Below, piece after piece: positions 50,556 to 59,220 of a stretch of 64,000 nucleotides of DNA (positions are counted from its first letter, which is position 1; every line of letters starts with the position of its first letter). The DNA is taken from the NCBI RefSeq assembly GCF_003347665.1, contig NZ_QDGA01000003.1, forward strand, positions 62,001-126,000. The letters are read 5' to 3'. The stretch comes from Microvirga calopogonii (GTDB taxonomy: Bacteria > Pseudomonadota > Alphaproteobacteria > Rhizobiales > Beijerinckiaceae). A program made the translations under genes and the position numbers. The notes under the pieces were generated by a model that saw only the letters and a list, made by a program, of their open reading frames with translations, made no database searches and had not been told where the DNA came from.

Positions 50556-50628
50556 GCTCGGAATCTCTTTATGACGGACGCATTGTTATCCTTGTGACGC
50601 AACCTGTCACGCTTGCGGAGGTTCCCTC

Positions 50629-51780
50629 ATGTCGTCATCGCGTTCCCCATGGTCGAAGCGCAGCCTGGCGGCCCAGGCCATGGGCCATGTGGATCCGATC
50701 ACCAAAGCGATCGTGCCTCCGATCCATGTGACGACCACCTATATCCGCGACGAGGACAACGCCTACTCCTCGGGCTTCGTCTATGGCCGCCCCGACAACG
50801 CCACGGTGCGCGAGGCCGAGGAGGTTTTGGCCATGCTGGAGGAGGCCGAGGCCGGCGCGTTGCTGTTCTCGTCCGGCATGGCGGCCGCGACCGCCGTATT
50901 CCAGGCGCTGGATCCGGGCGATCACATCGTGGCCTCCAAGGTCATGTACTGGGCCCTGCGCAGCTGGCTGATGACGGAAGCCGTGCGTTGGGGTCTCAAG
51001 GTCGATTTCGTGGAGACCGACGACCTCGATGCCCTCCGTTCTGCCGTGAAGCCCGGCGAGACCAAGCTGGTCTGGGTCGAGACGCCCTCGAATCCGCTCT
51101 GGACGATTACCGACATCGCGGCCGCCGCCGAGATCGCCCACGCGGCTGGGGCGCGTCTCGCGGTCGATTCCACCACCGCCTCGCCGATCCACACCCGGCC
51201 GCTGACCCTCGGCGCCGACATCGTCATGCATGCGGCGACCAAGGTGCTGAACGGCCATTCCGATGTGGTGGCGGGCGCGCTCGCGGGTGCGAAGGCCGAC
51301 GCATTCTGGACGCGGGTCGCCTCCATCCGCAAGATGCAGGGAGCCATCCTCGGGCCTTTCGAGGCGTATCTCCTGATGCGCGGCATGCGCACGCTCCATG
51401 TGCGGACGGCTGCACAGGCGAAGAGCGCGCTCGATCTCGCTCAGCGCTTTTCAAACCATCCTCAAGTGGCCCGCGTGCTCTATCCCGGCCTGCCGCAGCA
51501 TCCCGGCCACGACATTGCCGCCCGGCAGATGGAGAACGGCTTCGGCTACATGCTCTCGATCCAGGTCTCAGAAGGAGAGGCTGCCGCGATCCGCACGGCG
51601 GCGCGGGTCGGCCTGTGGAAGCGGGCGACCTCGCTCGGCGGCGTCGAGAGCCTCATCGAACACCGCGCTTCGATCGAAGGTCCGGGCACCCCATGCCCGC
51701 CCGACCTGCTGCGTCTTTCCACCGGCATCGAGGATGTGGAGGACCTGTATCGGGATCTGGATGAGGCCTTGCGGGGCTGA
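50629..51780 (+). CDS. PLP-dependent Cys/Met metabolism enzyme (cystathionine gamma-synthase family)
   Basis: The 383-residue fold-type I enzyme has the Schiff-base Lys in MHAATKVLNGHSD. Other family features are FVYGRPDNATVREAEEVLA, LFSSGMAAATAVFQAL and VWVETPSNP. It could be a cystathionine gamma-synthase, beta-lyase or gamma-lyase; the sequence does not distinguish them. GGAGG lies upstream of the ATG. It is monocistronic, with a GGCCGGG hairpin behind it. Confidence 0.85.
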   Translation: MSSSRSPWSKRSLAAQAMGHVDPITKAIVPPIHVTTTYIRDEDNAYSSGFVYGRPDNATVREAEEVLAMLEEAEAGALLFSSGMAAATAVFQALDPGDHIVASKVMYWALRSWLMTEAVRWGLKVDFVETDDLDALRSAVKPGETKLVWVETPSNPLWTITDIAAAAEIAHAAGARLAVDSTTASPIHTRPLTLGADIVMHAATKVLNGHSDVVAGALAGAKADAFWTRVASIRKMQGAILGPFEAYLLMRGMRTLHVRTAAQAKSALDLAQRFSNHPQVARVLYPGLPQHPGHDIAARQMENGFGYMLSIQVSEGEAAAIRTAARVGLWKRATSLGGVESLIEHRASIEGPGTPCPPDLLRLSTGIEDVEDLYRDLDEALRG

Positions 51781-51792
51781 CATCCTCTTCGT

Positions 51793-51816
51793 CATGGCCG
51801 GGTTCGTCCCGGCCAT
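51793..51816. repeat. GGCCGGG hairpin
   Basis: ATGGCCGGG and CCCGGCCAT form a perfect stem with a TTCGT loop, behind the PLP enzyme gene. It is similar to 43326-43357. Confidence 0.6.
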
Positions 51817-51851
51817 CCCGATTTGAAAAGCGCTGTGCCTCAAACAAACGG

Positions 51852-51878
51852 GATCACCGGCACAAGGCCGGTGATGAC
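51852..51878. repeat. REP-like hairpin, family B
   Basis: GATCACCGGC and GCCGGTGATG pair around ACAAG, with the same core as 6493-6520. It lies between the PLP enzyme gene and the cpdB-like gene. Confidence 0.65.
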
Positions 51879-52009
51879 GTGCAGTGAGTGGGAAGGGCGG
51901 TGGATTGTGGGCCCCCCTTAGCCAGCTATCTTGATCCTGTCACAAAACCTGTGCTTCTCTCCGATACAGGCGAACCCTGTTTCGCAAGAAGATCAGCCGA
52001 GGGAAGACC

Positions 52010-53953
52010 ATGACACAATCCATCACCCGCCGCCGCGTCCTGCAGACCGGCGTGGCCGCAGCCGCCATCGCCGGAATGCCTCAATTCACGTGGGCGGCAG
52101 GCCCGGTCGTGAAGCTCCGCATCCTGGAGACCACCGACCTTCACGTGAACATCTTCCCCTACGACTACTACCGCGACGCCGCCGACGATACGGTCGGCTT
52201 GGCACGCACCGCGACCCTGGTGAAGGCGGCGCGTGGTGAAGCGAAGAACAGCCTGCTGTTCGATAATGGCGACATCATCCAGGGCTCCCCGCTCGGTGAT
52301 TACGTGTCCTATCGGAAGGGCATGAAGAAGGGCGACGTTCATCCCATCGTCGCCGCCATGAACACCCTGAATTACGATTGCGGCACGCTCGGCAATCACG
52401 AATTCAATTACGGTCTCGATTTTCTGCAGAATTCGCTGGGCGCCGCAAAATTTCCGATTGTCTGTGCCAATGCGGTGAAGGCCGACGGCCAGACCCTCTA
52501 CAAGCCTTGGCTCGTTCTCGACCGCGAGGTGGTCGATGAGTCCGGTGCCAAGCAGAAGCTGAAAGTCGGCGTGATCGGCTTCGTGCCGCCGCAGATCGTG
52601 CAATGGGACAAGGCGAATCTCGACGGTAAGGTGACTACCGTCGACATCGTGGATGCGGCCAACAAGCATGTACCGGATCTGAAGAAGGCCGGTGCCGACA
52701 TCGTCGTGGCGCTCTGCCACTCTGGCATCGCAGGCGGCGAGCGCAAGGGCGGCGAGGAGAACGCGGCGCTACATCTCGCGAAGGTCGACGGTATCGACGT
52801 GATCCTCACCGGCCACCAGCATTTCGTGTTCCCCGGCGGCAAGGAATTCAACAACATCGATGGTGTCGATGTGAAAGCCGGCACGCTCCATGGCAAGCCC
52901 GCCGTCATGGCCGGATTCTGGGGCAGCCATCTGGGCCTCATCGACCTTGAACTCACCAAGGACGGCGATGCCTGGAAGGTAGCGAACTTCCGCACCGAGG
53001 CGCGCCCGATCTACGACCGCGTCGATCGCAAGGTCGTGGCGAAGGTGGATTCGGAGGTCGGCGTGATCGCCGCCGCTCAGGCCGATCACGACTCGACGCT
53101 GAAATACGTGCGCGAGCCCGTCGGCAAGACTGCGGTCCCGATCCACTCCTATTATTCGCTCGTGGCGGACGACGCCTCGGTGAAGCTGGTCGCGGAGGCG
53201 CAGTCCTGGTACGTGGCCGACCAACTCAAAGCCTCGCCCTTCAAGGATCTGCCGATCCTTTCGGCGGCCGCGCCCTTCAAGGCCGGTGGACGCGGCGGAC
53301 CGAACTACTTCACCGAGATCAAGCCGGGCCCGCTCGCCATCAAGGACATGGCGGACATCTACATCTATCCGAACACCATCCGCGTCGTGAAGGTCACCGG
53401 TGCGCAGGTGCGCGAATGGCTGGAGCGCTCGGCAGGCATCTACAACCAGATCGACGTGGCCAAGGGCGGGGAGCAGGAACTCATCAATCCCAAATTCCCG
53501 GCCTACAACTTCGATGTCATCGCGGGCGTGCAGTACAAGATCGACCCGACGCAGGCCTCGCGCTACGACGACAACGGCAAGGTCGTGAATGCCGATGCGC
53601 ACCGCATCAAGGACCTGACCTATAACGGCAAGCCCGTGACGGATGATCAGCAGTTCATCGTGGTGACCAACAATTACCGCGCTGGCGGCGGCGGCAACTT
53701 CCCCGGTGCCGACGGAACGACCATCGTGTTCGAGGCGCCGGATCTGACGCGCGATGCCATCATGCGCTACATCATCGAGAAGAAGGAAGTGGCCCCGAAG
53801 GCCGACGGCTCCTGGTCGCTCGTCTCGCCCGCCGGCGTCACCATGACCTTCACCACCGGTCCGAACGCCGCCCAGTATCAGCCGGCCGGCATCAAGGTCG
53901 AGAAGATGGGCGATGCGCCGGAAGGCTTCGTGAAGTACCGCATCGTGAGCTGA
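52010..53953 (+). CDS. 2',3'-cyclic-nucleotide 2'-phosphodiesterase/3'-nucleotidase (CpdB type)
   Basis: The 647-residue protein is a periplasmic metallophosphoesterase with a 5'-nucleotidase C-terminal domain. The N-terminus has a twin-arginine motif (TRRRVLQTG) and a hydrophobic stretch, so Tat export is likely. Metal ligands are seen in TDLHVN (Asp43, His45), FDNGDIIQGSP, LGNHEFNYG and TGHQH. The C-terminal domain includes VTNNYRAGGGGNFPG. It scavenges nucleotides as phosphate source. A good hairpin terminator follows. Confidence 0.9.
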   Translation: MTQSITRRRVLQTGVAAAAIAGMPQFTWAAGPVVKLRILETTDLHVNIFPYDYYRDAADDTVGLARTATLVKAARGEAKNSLLFDNGDIIQGSPLGDYVSYRKGMKKGDVHPIVAAMNTLNYDCGTLGNHEFNYGLDFLQNSLGAAKFPIVCANAVKADGQTLYKPWLVLDREVVDESGAKQKLKVGVIGFVPPQIVQWDKANLDGKVTTVDIVDAANKHVPDLKKAGADIVVALCHSGIAGGERKGGEENAALHLAKVDGIDVILTGHQHFVFPGGKEFNNIDGVDVKAGTLHGKPAVMAGFWGSHLGLIDLELTKDGDAWKVANFRTEARPIYDRVDRKVVAKVDSEVGVIAAAQADHDSTLKYVREPVGKTAVPIHSYYSLVADDASVKLVAEAQSWYVADQLKASPFKDLPILSAAAPFKAGGRGGPNYFTEIKPGPLAIKDMADIYIYPNTIRVVKVTGAQVREWLERSAGIYNQIDVAKGGEQELINPKFPAYNFDVIAGVQYKIDPTQASRYDDNGKVVNADAHRIKDLTYNGKPVTDDQQFIVVTNNYRAGGGGNFPGADGTTIVFEAPDLTRDAIMRYIIEKKEVAPKADGSWSLVSPAGVTMTFTTGPNAAQYQPAGIKVEKMGDAPEGFVKYRIVS

Positions 53954-54268
53954 TCCCGCTCCACATCGCTTGGCGAGGCGGCCGGGCTCATGCCCGGCCG
54001 TTTTCATTCGGGCCTCTATGCGAAGAACTCGAACATCACACTTGCGTGAGCACTCACTGCGTCATTTCGCCAATTGCTGGCGAAACAGACAGCACTCCCG
54101 CCCATGTGGCTGAAGGCGCGACCGAAATTCGTCACGTCCCCTGCGCTTGTCATGACCGGAAAAGCGGCACCCCCGATGCTTGAAGCCAATTTAACCTTGC
54201 GCTAACCAGCGGCCTTTCGAATGCGGGCATCGCCGCATTGCCGATCCTTATTTTATTCTGGTCTTTCC
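53954..54268. other. intergenic region before the unknown secreted protein gene
   Basis: Apart from the terminator at 53979-54005, this gap of about 315 bp contains the perfect hairpin TTTCGCCA-ATTGC-TGGCGAAA (54065-54085). The region before the next ATG is A/T-richer. No gene is evident. Confidence 0.55.
53979..54005 (+). terminator. intrinsic terminator of the cpdB-like gene
   Basis: CGGCCGGGC and GCCCGGCCG pair around TCAT, followed by TTTTC. Confidence 0.8.
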
Positions 54269-54988
54269 ATGATTTTTCTCCTTCGCAGATTGGTCTGCTT
54301 TCTGCTCGCATCGGTCGCGATGGCGACGCATGCCGCCGCCGATGAAGACGAGATCTGGAGCAGGAACATCACCCCATCCTGGCTCGACGAGCATCTGGCG
54401 GCCAAGCGTGCGACACGTGCGCGTCCGGCGCCTCGCCTGAGCCGCACACAGGTCTGGGCCTACGGCTTGTCCCGTTCCGACATGCAGGCCTTCCTCCCGA
54501 CCGATTTCGACCGGGCCGTCGGCGCCAAACTGCAGCCGTTCCAGGACTACAACTTCCTCGTAGGAACGGAACTCGTCCGCAGCGGCAGCGAGTCCAGCCT
54601 TGTATCATCCAGAGCGACCTGGGAGGCTTTCCTGGAGCGCGACTGGCAGACCCTCGGGGTCAGCGCCGGGCTGTCGACGGCGGGTTTCGTCGACAGCGTA
54701 CAGAATGCCTATACGCAATCCATCAGCGGCAGCATGGATATTCCGTTCGATATCCCTCTCCAGACGTGGACCACGCAGCTGCGGCTGTCTCCCAGCATGA
54801 ATCTGGACAGCATGAACGGCGTCGTCGGCACCGGCCTGTTGTCGGAGATCATCGGCCGGACCCGGCTGAGCTCCCGTGCGGATCGCTTCACGTCCGATCT
54901 GAATGTCAGGCTTGGTTACGGCGTCGCGCCCGATACGCGCCCGACGGCTTCCGCAAGACTCGAGTTGCGGATCGCGCCCAATCTCTGA
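54269..54988 (+). CDS. secreted protein of unknown function
   Basis: The 239-residue product starts at 54269 with a signal peptide (MIFLLRRLVCFLLASVAMAT, cleavage near HAAA). The mature part has alternating patterns at the C-terminal end (VSAGLSTAGF, SSRADRFTSDLNVRLGYGV, SARLELRIAPNL). These could be outer-membrane beta strands, the last one with the usual C-terminal hydrophobic alternation. I do not recognise the family. A short hydrophilic stretch (TRARPAPRLSRTQVWAYG) precedes the domain. Confidence 0.65.
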   Translation: MIFLLRRLVCFLLASVAMATHAAADEDEIWSRNITPSWLDEHLAAKRATRARPAPRLSRTQVWAYGLSRSDMQAFLPTDFDRAVGAKLQPFQDYNFLVGTELVRSGSESSLVSSRATWEAFLERDWQTLGVSAGLSTAGFVDSVQNAYTQSISGSMDIPFDIPLQTWTTQLRLSPSMNLDSMNGVVGTGLLSEIIGRTRLSSRADRFTSDLNVRLGYGVAPDTRPTASARLELRIAPNL

Positions 54989-55076
54989 ATGGAGCATGGG
55001 CGCATCGCTCCGGCTGCCGTTCCGAACCTGTCAGGCCCTTGCCCGTTGACGGTGAGGCTTGTGACTGGAGCGACAT

Positions 55077-55301
55077 GTGGGACAGCTGATCTTCGATGGC
55101 CTCGGGCCTTATGATCTGCCTGATGCGACCCATGCGGATGCGCAAAAGGACGGCGATGGGTTTATGATCTCATTCCGGTTGTGGAAGTCGGAGAACGCCT
55201 GGACCTTGGTCCGGGTCCATGTGAGCGACGAAGAGGCGGTGAAGCTTGCCCGTCAGATCGGAGATGCACGCATGCGATCAGACGGATCGACCGTTATCTG
55301 A
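55077..55301 (+). CDS. small hypothetical protein (74 aa)
   Basis: The product of 74 residues begins at GTG 55077 after ACTGGAGC. It has no signal or membrane segment. It looks like a small globular mixed alpha/beta protein (FMISFRLWKSENAWTLVRVH, then SDEEAVKLARQIGDAR). The family is unknown. Amino acid composition is natural, and the spacing to a GGAG site supports it. Confidence 0.55.
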   Translation: MGQLIFDGLGPYDLPDATHADAQKDGDGFMISFRLWKSENAWTLVRVHVSDEEAVKLARQIGDARMRSDGSTVI

Positions 55302-55323
55302 CGGAACGCTTGAGGTGGGTTAT

Positions 55324-56214
55324 TCAGGGAAGCGGAATCAGGTCGCTCATGGTTTCCGGCTTCGGCTCCTTGCCGAGGCGCTTGCGCTTGGCGAGAATGA
55401 TGGTGCCGTTGAGTTCGCCGCCGAAGAGGAAGATGGCTCCAAGCGTGTAGAGAAAGATCAGGGCTACCATGGCGGTGGCGAGGCCCCCATAAGTCGAGGC
55501 GTAGGCGCCGGGGTAGAATTCCAGATACCAGCTGAAGGTGAAGCCACCGAGAAGCCAGAGGAGCAGCGTCACGCCCACCCCGGGCAGCACGTTCCGGAAA
55601 GGGCGGCGTCCGGCCGGCACGAGCTTGTGGGCGAGCAGAAGGCCCGTCACGATCACCAGGGTCGCGACGCTGATCCGCAGGAAGCCGATCAGAACGGCGA
55701 GAGGTTCGAGAGCCGGCACCCAGGAGAGGACGATCCGCCACACGAAGGGGCCGAGCACGACCAGAAACGCCAGGGCCAGCAGCATCATGGCGCCGGCGAT
55801 CACGAAAGCGATGGATTCGAGCCGCGTCAGCCACCACGGCCGGGTCTCACGGACCCCGTAGGCGCGGTTCAGTCCGACCCTGAGGCTCTCCACCCCACTC
55901 GACGCGAAATAGAGCGCCAGCACGAGACCTAGGGTGAGTACGTCGCTGCGCCGCCCGGTGAGGATCGTATGCACCTCACGGGCGATCGGCCCGGCGACCT
56001 CCTGCGGCCAGGCCTCGAGGATGATGTCCGCCACTTCGTCGGCCAGAGACCCCGTCCCGAACAGGCTCGCCAAGGCGGTGACGAGGATCAGGAACGGAAA
56101 GAGCGAGGTCAGGACCGACAGGGCGATGTGGCTCGCGATAGCCCAGGAATCGTGCAGCACGAAGCGGGTGGACGCGATGGCCAGGAGTTCAAGCGAGAGG
56201 CGAAGGCGATTCAA
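55324..56214 (-). CDS. YihY/BrkB family membrane protein
   Basis: The roughly 296-residue protein has six hydrophobic segments. It has the YihY features SHIALSVLTSLFPFLILVTA, ALYFASSGVESLRVGLNRAY, LRPWWLTRL-like RETRPWWLTRLESIAF, and YGGLATAMVALIFLYTLGA. I choose the TTG at 56214, with GGAG 10 nt upstream. The longer frame starts inside a repeat and would add about 90 foreign residues. Members were wrongly linked to RNase BN; the function is unknown. Confidence 0.82.
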   Translation of the reverse strand: MNRLRLSLELLAIASTRFVLHDSWAIASHIALSVLTSLFPFLILVTALASLFGTGSLADEVADIILEAWPQEVAGPIAREVHTILTGRRSDVLTLGLVLALYFASSGVESLRVGLNRAYGVRETRPWWLTRLESIAFVIAGAMMLLALAFLVVLGPFVWRIVLSWVPALEPLAVLIGFLRISVATLVIVTGLLLAHKLVPAGRRPFRNVLPGVGVTLLLWLLGGFTFSWYLEFYPGAYASTYGGLATAMVALIFLYTLGAIFLFGGELNGTIILAKRKRLGKEPKPETMSDLIPLP

Positions 56215-56362
56215 AAGACAGGTCTCCAGGCTGCTGGAGATGGTGCGCCAGAAGCCAAGGGCAAGGAAGGGGGAGGCGGGTCTGACTTGAGGGATTTTCC
56301 TTTGTCCTGGGGTAAAGTGTTGGTTGCAGGCGCCGGACCGATGCGTGAATGGCGCTGGCATA

Positions 56363-56478
56363 CCTCTCCCCGGTGGGGAGAGGTCGAGCGAAGCGAGGGG
56401 GAGAGCACTTTCCGGATAGATCTTTAACCCCTCACCCGCCGCGCTACCGCGCGTCGACCTCTCCCTCAAGGAGAGGTG
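56363..56478. repeat. dispersed CCTCTCCCC-type repeat pair
   Basis: CCTCTCCCCGGTGGGGAGAGG is a local palindrome followed by GTCGAGCGAAGCGAGGGGG. A second related piece at 56456-56477 reads CGACCTCTCCCTCAAGGAGA. Such elements are widespread in Hyphomicrobiales. They separate the YihY gene from the divergent EamA gene. Confidence 0.6.
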
Positions 56479-56621
56479 AACCCGCTTCATTCCTTCACCC
56501 GCATTCCGTCATGTATCGACACGTCGTGAAAATCGACGTTTGGATGAGAGGCCACGGATCGACAAAGGCCGAGGTTCGGGCCTACAAGCTCACGATCGGT
56601 CTGCCTCATCCCATTTCCGCC

Positions 56622-57488
56622 ATGAACCCGACTCCCTTCGCTCGCCTCGCGCCGCCACTCTTCGTGCTCATCTGGGCGACGGGGTTCATCGTGGCCCGGT
56701 TCGTGGCGCCCTACGCCGAGCCGCTGACCTTCCTGTTCGTCCGCTATGTGCTGGCGACTATCGTCCTCGGTATCATCGTTGCCGTCGCGCGGGTGCCCTG
56801 GCCTCGAAAGTGGTACGATTGGCGCAACAGCCTTATCGCCGGCGTTCTCCTGCACGGGCTCTATCTCGGCGGGGTCTTCTGGTCGGTGAAGCATGGGCTG
56901 CCTGCCGGGATCTCGGCCCTCGTGGCCGGGCTTCAGCCCCTGGCCACCGGGCTTCTTGCCGGGCCCCTCCTGGGCGAGCAGGTTTCTGCGAGACGGTGGA
57001 CCGGGATCGGCATCGGCTTCATGGGCGCGGCCCTTGTGGTGGCGCCGAAGCTGGGAGCGGGCGGCGTGCCGGCCTTGTCGCTCGGCATCTGCATCCTCGG
57101 AATGCTCTCCATCACCTTCGGCACGATCTGGCAGAAGCGCACCGGCAGCAACCTTGATCTGCGGGTCAACGCGGCCATCCAGTATATTGGGGCGGCAGCC
57201 ATCACTTTGCCTCTCATGCTCCTGACGGAGCAAGGCCATATGGAGCTGACCCTGCCGCTTCTCGGGGCTCTGGCATGGGCCGTGCTGGGGCTGTCCATCG
57301 GGGCCATTGGACTGCTCCTCTTCCTCATCCGTCAGGGAGCCGTCGTCGGCGTTGCAACTCTGCTCTACCTCGTGCCGCCGGTCGCGGCCCTGATGGCCTT
57401 TGCTCTTTTCGGCGAGACCTTGAGCCCGATTCAGCTCGCAGGCATGGCCTTGGCTGCTCTCGGCGTTGCTGTGGCAAGCCGGAATTGA
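56622..57488 (+). CDS. EamA/DMT family transporter
   Basis: The 288-residue protein has ten hydrophobic segments in two EamA halves. It starts with PLFVLIWATGFIVARF and contains FLFVRYVLATIVLG and, in the second half, VGVATLLYLVPPVAALMAF. Members export amino acids or metabolites. The substrate is unknown. I use the ATG 56622 rather than the upstream repeat-derived frame. Confidence 0.85.
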   Translation: MNPTPFARLAPPLFVLIWATGFIVARFVAPYAEPLTFLFVRYVLATIVLGIIVAVARVPWPRKWYDWRNSLIAGVLLHGLYLGGVFWSVKHGLPAGISALVAGLQPLATGLLAGPLLGEQVSARRWTGIGIGFMGAALVVAPKLGAGGVPALSLGICILGMLSITFGTIWQKRTGSNLDLRVNAAIQYIGAAAITLPLMLLTEQGHMELTLPLLGALAWAVLGLSIGAIGLLLFLIRQGAVVGVATLLYLVPPVAALMAFALFGETLSPIQLAGMALAALGVAVASRN

Positions 57489-57498
57489 AACGCGCAAT

Positions 57499-57526
57499 GC
57501 CCCGACCGCATGGCCCGGGGCTTTGT
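57499..57526 (+). terminator. terminator of the EamA gene
   Basis: GCCCCG and CGGGGC pair around ACCGCATGGCC, followed by TTTGTC. Confidence 0.65.
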
Positions 57527-57538
57527 CTCACGTTCGCA

Positions 57539-57703
57539 CTATTTCGTGATTCTCACTGATACCGGATCGCTGGCGGGAAAGGTCTCCTCCACGCCTTCAT
57601 CGAGCAATTCGTCCTGGTGCTTCTTGCCGTTTTCGGAAGACTTGTCCTCCTTGCGCTTGGGCTTGTCCTTCGGTGTGTCCTTCTGGCGGTTCTTGTCCGT
57701 CAT
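57539..57703 (-). CDS. small TFPASDP-motif protein
   Basis: The 54-residue product is strongly charged in its first 30 residues (KNRQKDTPKDKPKRKEDKSS) and ends with EGVEETFPASDPVSVR, a motif I recall from a widespread family of small proteins of unknown function in proteobacteria. It has no membrane segment. A near-match to the EcfG promoter lies about 40 nt upstream. Confidence 0.75.
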   Translation of the reverse strand: MTDKNRQKDTPKDKPKRKEDKSSENGKKHQDELLDEGVEETFPASDPVSVRITK

Positions 57704-57745
57704 GGCATGTCTCCATCGTTCGAGTGGAATTCCCGTTGAGGAGGC

Positions 57746-57770
57746 AACGCATCAGGCCAAGCTTCGATCC
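57746..57770 (-). promoter_or_regulatory. possible EcfG-like promoter (one mismatch)
   Basis: On the minus strand GGATC (57766-57770) and CGTT (57746-57749) are 16 nt apart, one base from GGAAC-N16-CGTT. It lies about 43 nt before the small TFPASDP gene. Confidence 0.35.
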
Positions 57771-57786
57771 TTCATTCGGCTACTGT

Positions 57787-57814
57787 AAACGAAAACGGCG
57801 CCTTGCGGCGCCGC
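57787..57814 (-). terminator. intrinsic terminator of the TRAP binding protein gene
   Basis: Stem CGGCGCC/GGCGCCG with a TTGC loop; on the minus strand GTTTTCGTTT follows. Confidence 0.8.
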
Positions 57815-57825
57815 TTCCAGGATCC

Positions 57826-58917
57826 TTAGCGGGGCTGGCCCTGCTGCTGGTTGACGAAATAGTCGAAGGGCAGCTCGGCGATGCGGAACCAGGTCAGTTC
57901 CTTGTCACGGAAGGTGCTCCAGGAATCGTACACCTTCTTGAACTTGGGGTTGGAGGCGGCGATCTCGTTGTAGAGCTTGTAGGCTTCCTTATAGCTCTGC
58001 TCCATCACGTCGCGCGGGAATGGGCGAAGCTGGACGCCTTGGCCGACGAGGCGGCGGATCGCATCGGCGTTCTGGGCGTCGTACTTGGCCACGCACATGG
58101 CGTTGGCTTCCGCACAGGCCGCTTCGAGGATGGCCTTGTAGTTGGCAGGAAGCTCGTTCCACTTGTTCATGTTCACGTAAAGCGAGGGCTGGGCGCCGCC
58201 TTCCCAGAAGCCCGGATAATAGTAGTACTGGGCAACTTTCACGAAGCCGAGCTTCTCGTCGTCGTGTGGGCCGGAGAACTCGACCGCGTCGAGGGTGCCA
58301 CGCTCCAGGGCCGGGTAGATGTCGCCGGCAGCGAGGACCTGGGGCACCACGCCGAGTTTCTGCATGATCTGGCCGCCCATGCCGGCGATGCGCATCTTGA
58401 GGCCCTGCAGGTCGGCGATGGATTTGATCTCCTTGCGGAACCAGCCGCCCATCTGCGCGCCGGTCTGGCCCGCCGGGATCGGGTAGATATTGTAGTCCTT
58501 CATGAACTCGCGGACGAGATCGAGGCCGCCGCCATAGTACATCCAGGCGTTATGCTGGCGCACGTTCATGCCCCACGGCACCGAGGTCTCGAACATGAAG
58601 GTCGGGTCCTTGCCGATGAAGAAGCTCGACAGAGTGTAGGAGCACTCGACCGTGCCGTTCTGCGTGGCATCGAGGCTCTGAAGCGCACCGACGATCTCGC
58701 CTGCGGCGAAAACCTGGATCTGGAACTTGTTGTCGGTGGCCTGAGCCACGCGCTTGGAGATCATCTCGCCGGCGCCGAAGAGGGTGTCGAGGCTCTTCGG
58801 GTAAGCCGAGGTCATGCGCCAGCGAACTTCGGGCTGCGCCTGCGCGATAGCCGGAGAAGCGACAGCACCCGCCGCAGCCGCAAGGCCCGCACCCTTGAGA
58901 ACTTTTCTTCTATCCAT
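57826..58917 (-). CDS. TRAP transporter solute-binding protein (DctP/TakP type)
   Basis: The 363-residue periplasmic protein has a Tat-like signal (MDRRKVLKGAGLAAAAGAVA, cleavage near AQAQ). The DctP fold is supported by VRWRMTSAYPKSLDTLFG, LQGLKMRIAGMGGQIMQKLG and the conserved Arg-binding region AVEFSGPHDDEKLG. It resembles the 2-oxo acid-binding TakP. No permease gene is adjacent; a dctQ/dctM pair lies 18 kb away. I choose ATG 58917, 6 nt after GAGGAA. Confidence 0.9.
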   Translation of the reverse strand: MDRRKVLKGAGLAAAAGAVASPAIAQAQPEVRWRMTSAYPKSLDTLFGAGEMISKRVAQATDNKFQIQVFAAGEIVGALQSLDATQNGTVECSYTLSSFFIGKDPTFMFETSVPWGMNVRQHNAWMYYGGGLDLVREFMKDYNIYPIPAGQTGAQMGGWFRKEIKSIADLQGLKMRIAGMGGQIMQKLGVVPQVLAAGDIYPALERGTLDAVEFSGPHDDEKLGFVKVAQYYYYPGFWEGGAQPSLYVNMNKWNELPANYKAILEAACAEANAMCVAKYDAQNADAIRRLVGQGVQLRPFPRDVMEQSYKEAYKLYNEIAASNPKFKKVYDSWSTFRDKELTWFRIAELPFDYFVNQQQGQPR

Positions 58918-59066
58918 GAGCATTTCCTCGACCGATTTATGTCGTCATTGCCGATTTGGCTGAACATTCCATAAAGCGGGAGGAGGGCCGCTGTCACTCC
59001 GCCTTCTGTTGGGTCAGGTATGCGGCGGGAGAGAGCAAGCTATGCAGTGAGGTCATCCTCTCCATT

Positions 59067-59206
59067 GTCATCCCGGGCGGCGCAGCCGATCCGGGATCGT
59101 CGGACGGGTGTGTTGTGTTCGACTATCCCTTCCACAAGAAGGAGAGGGCTTGCGGCGCTGTATTCTGAAAGCGATCCCGGGTTCTGCTGCGCAGCCCCGG
59201 GATGAC
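59067..59206. repeat. inverted pair of REP-like units
   Basis: Outer arms GTCATCCCGGG (59067-59077) and CCCGGGATGAC (59196-59206), and inner arms CCGGGATCG (59091-59099) and CGATCCCGG (59172-59180), are nested. Each unit alone is a small hairpin with a GCGCAGCC core. It lies in the gap of about 300 bp between the 58917 start and the 59221 stop, which contains no other gene I trust. Confidence 0.7.
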
Positions 59207-59220
59207 GTGCCTTGCCGGTC

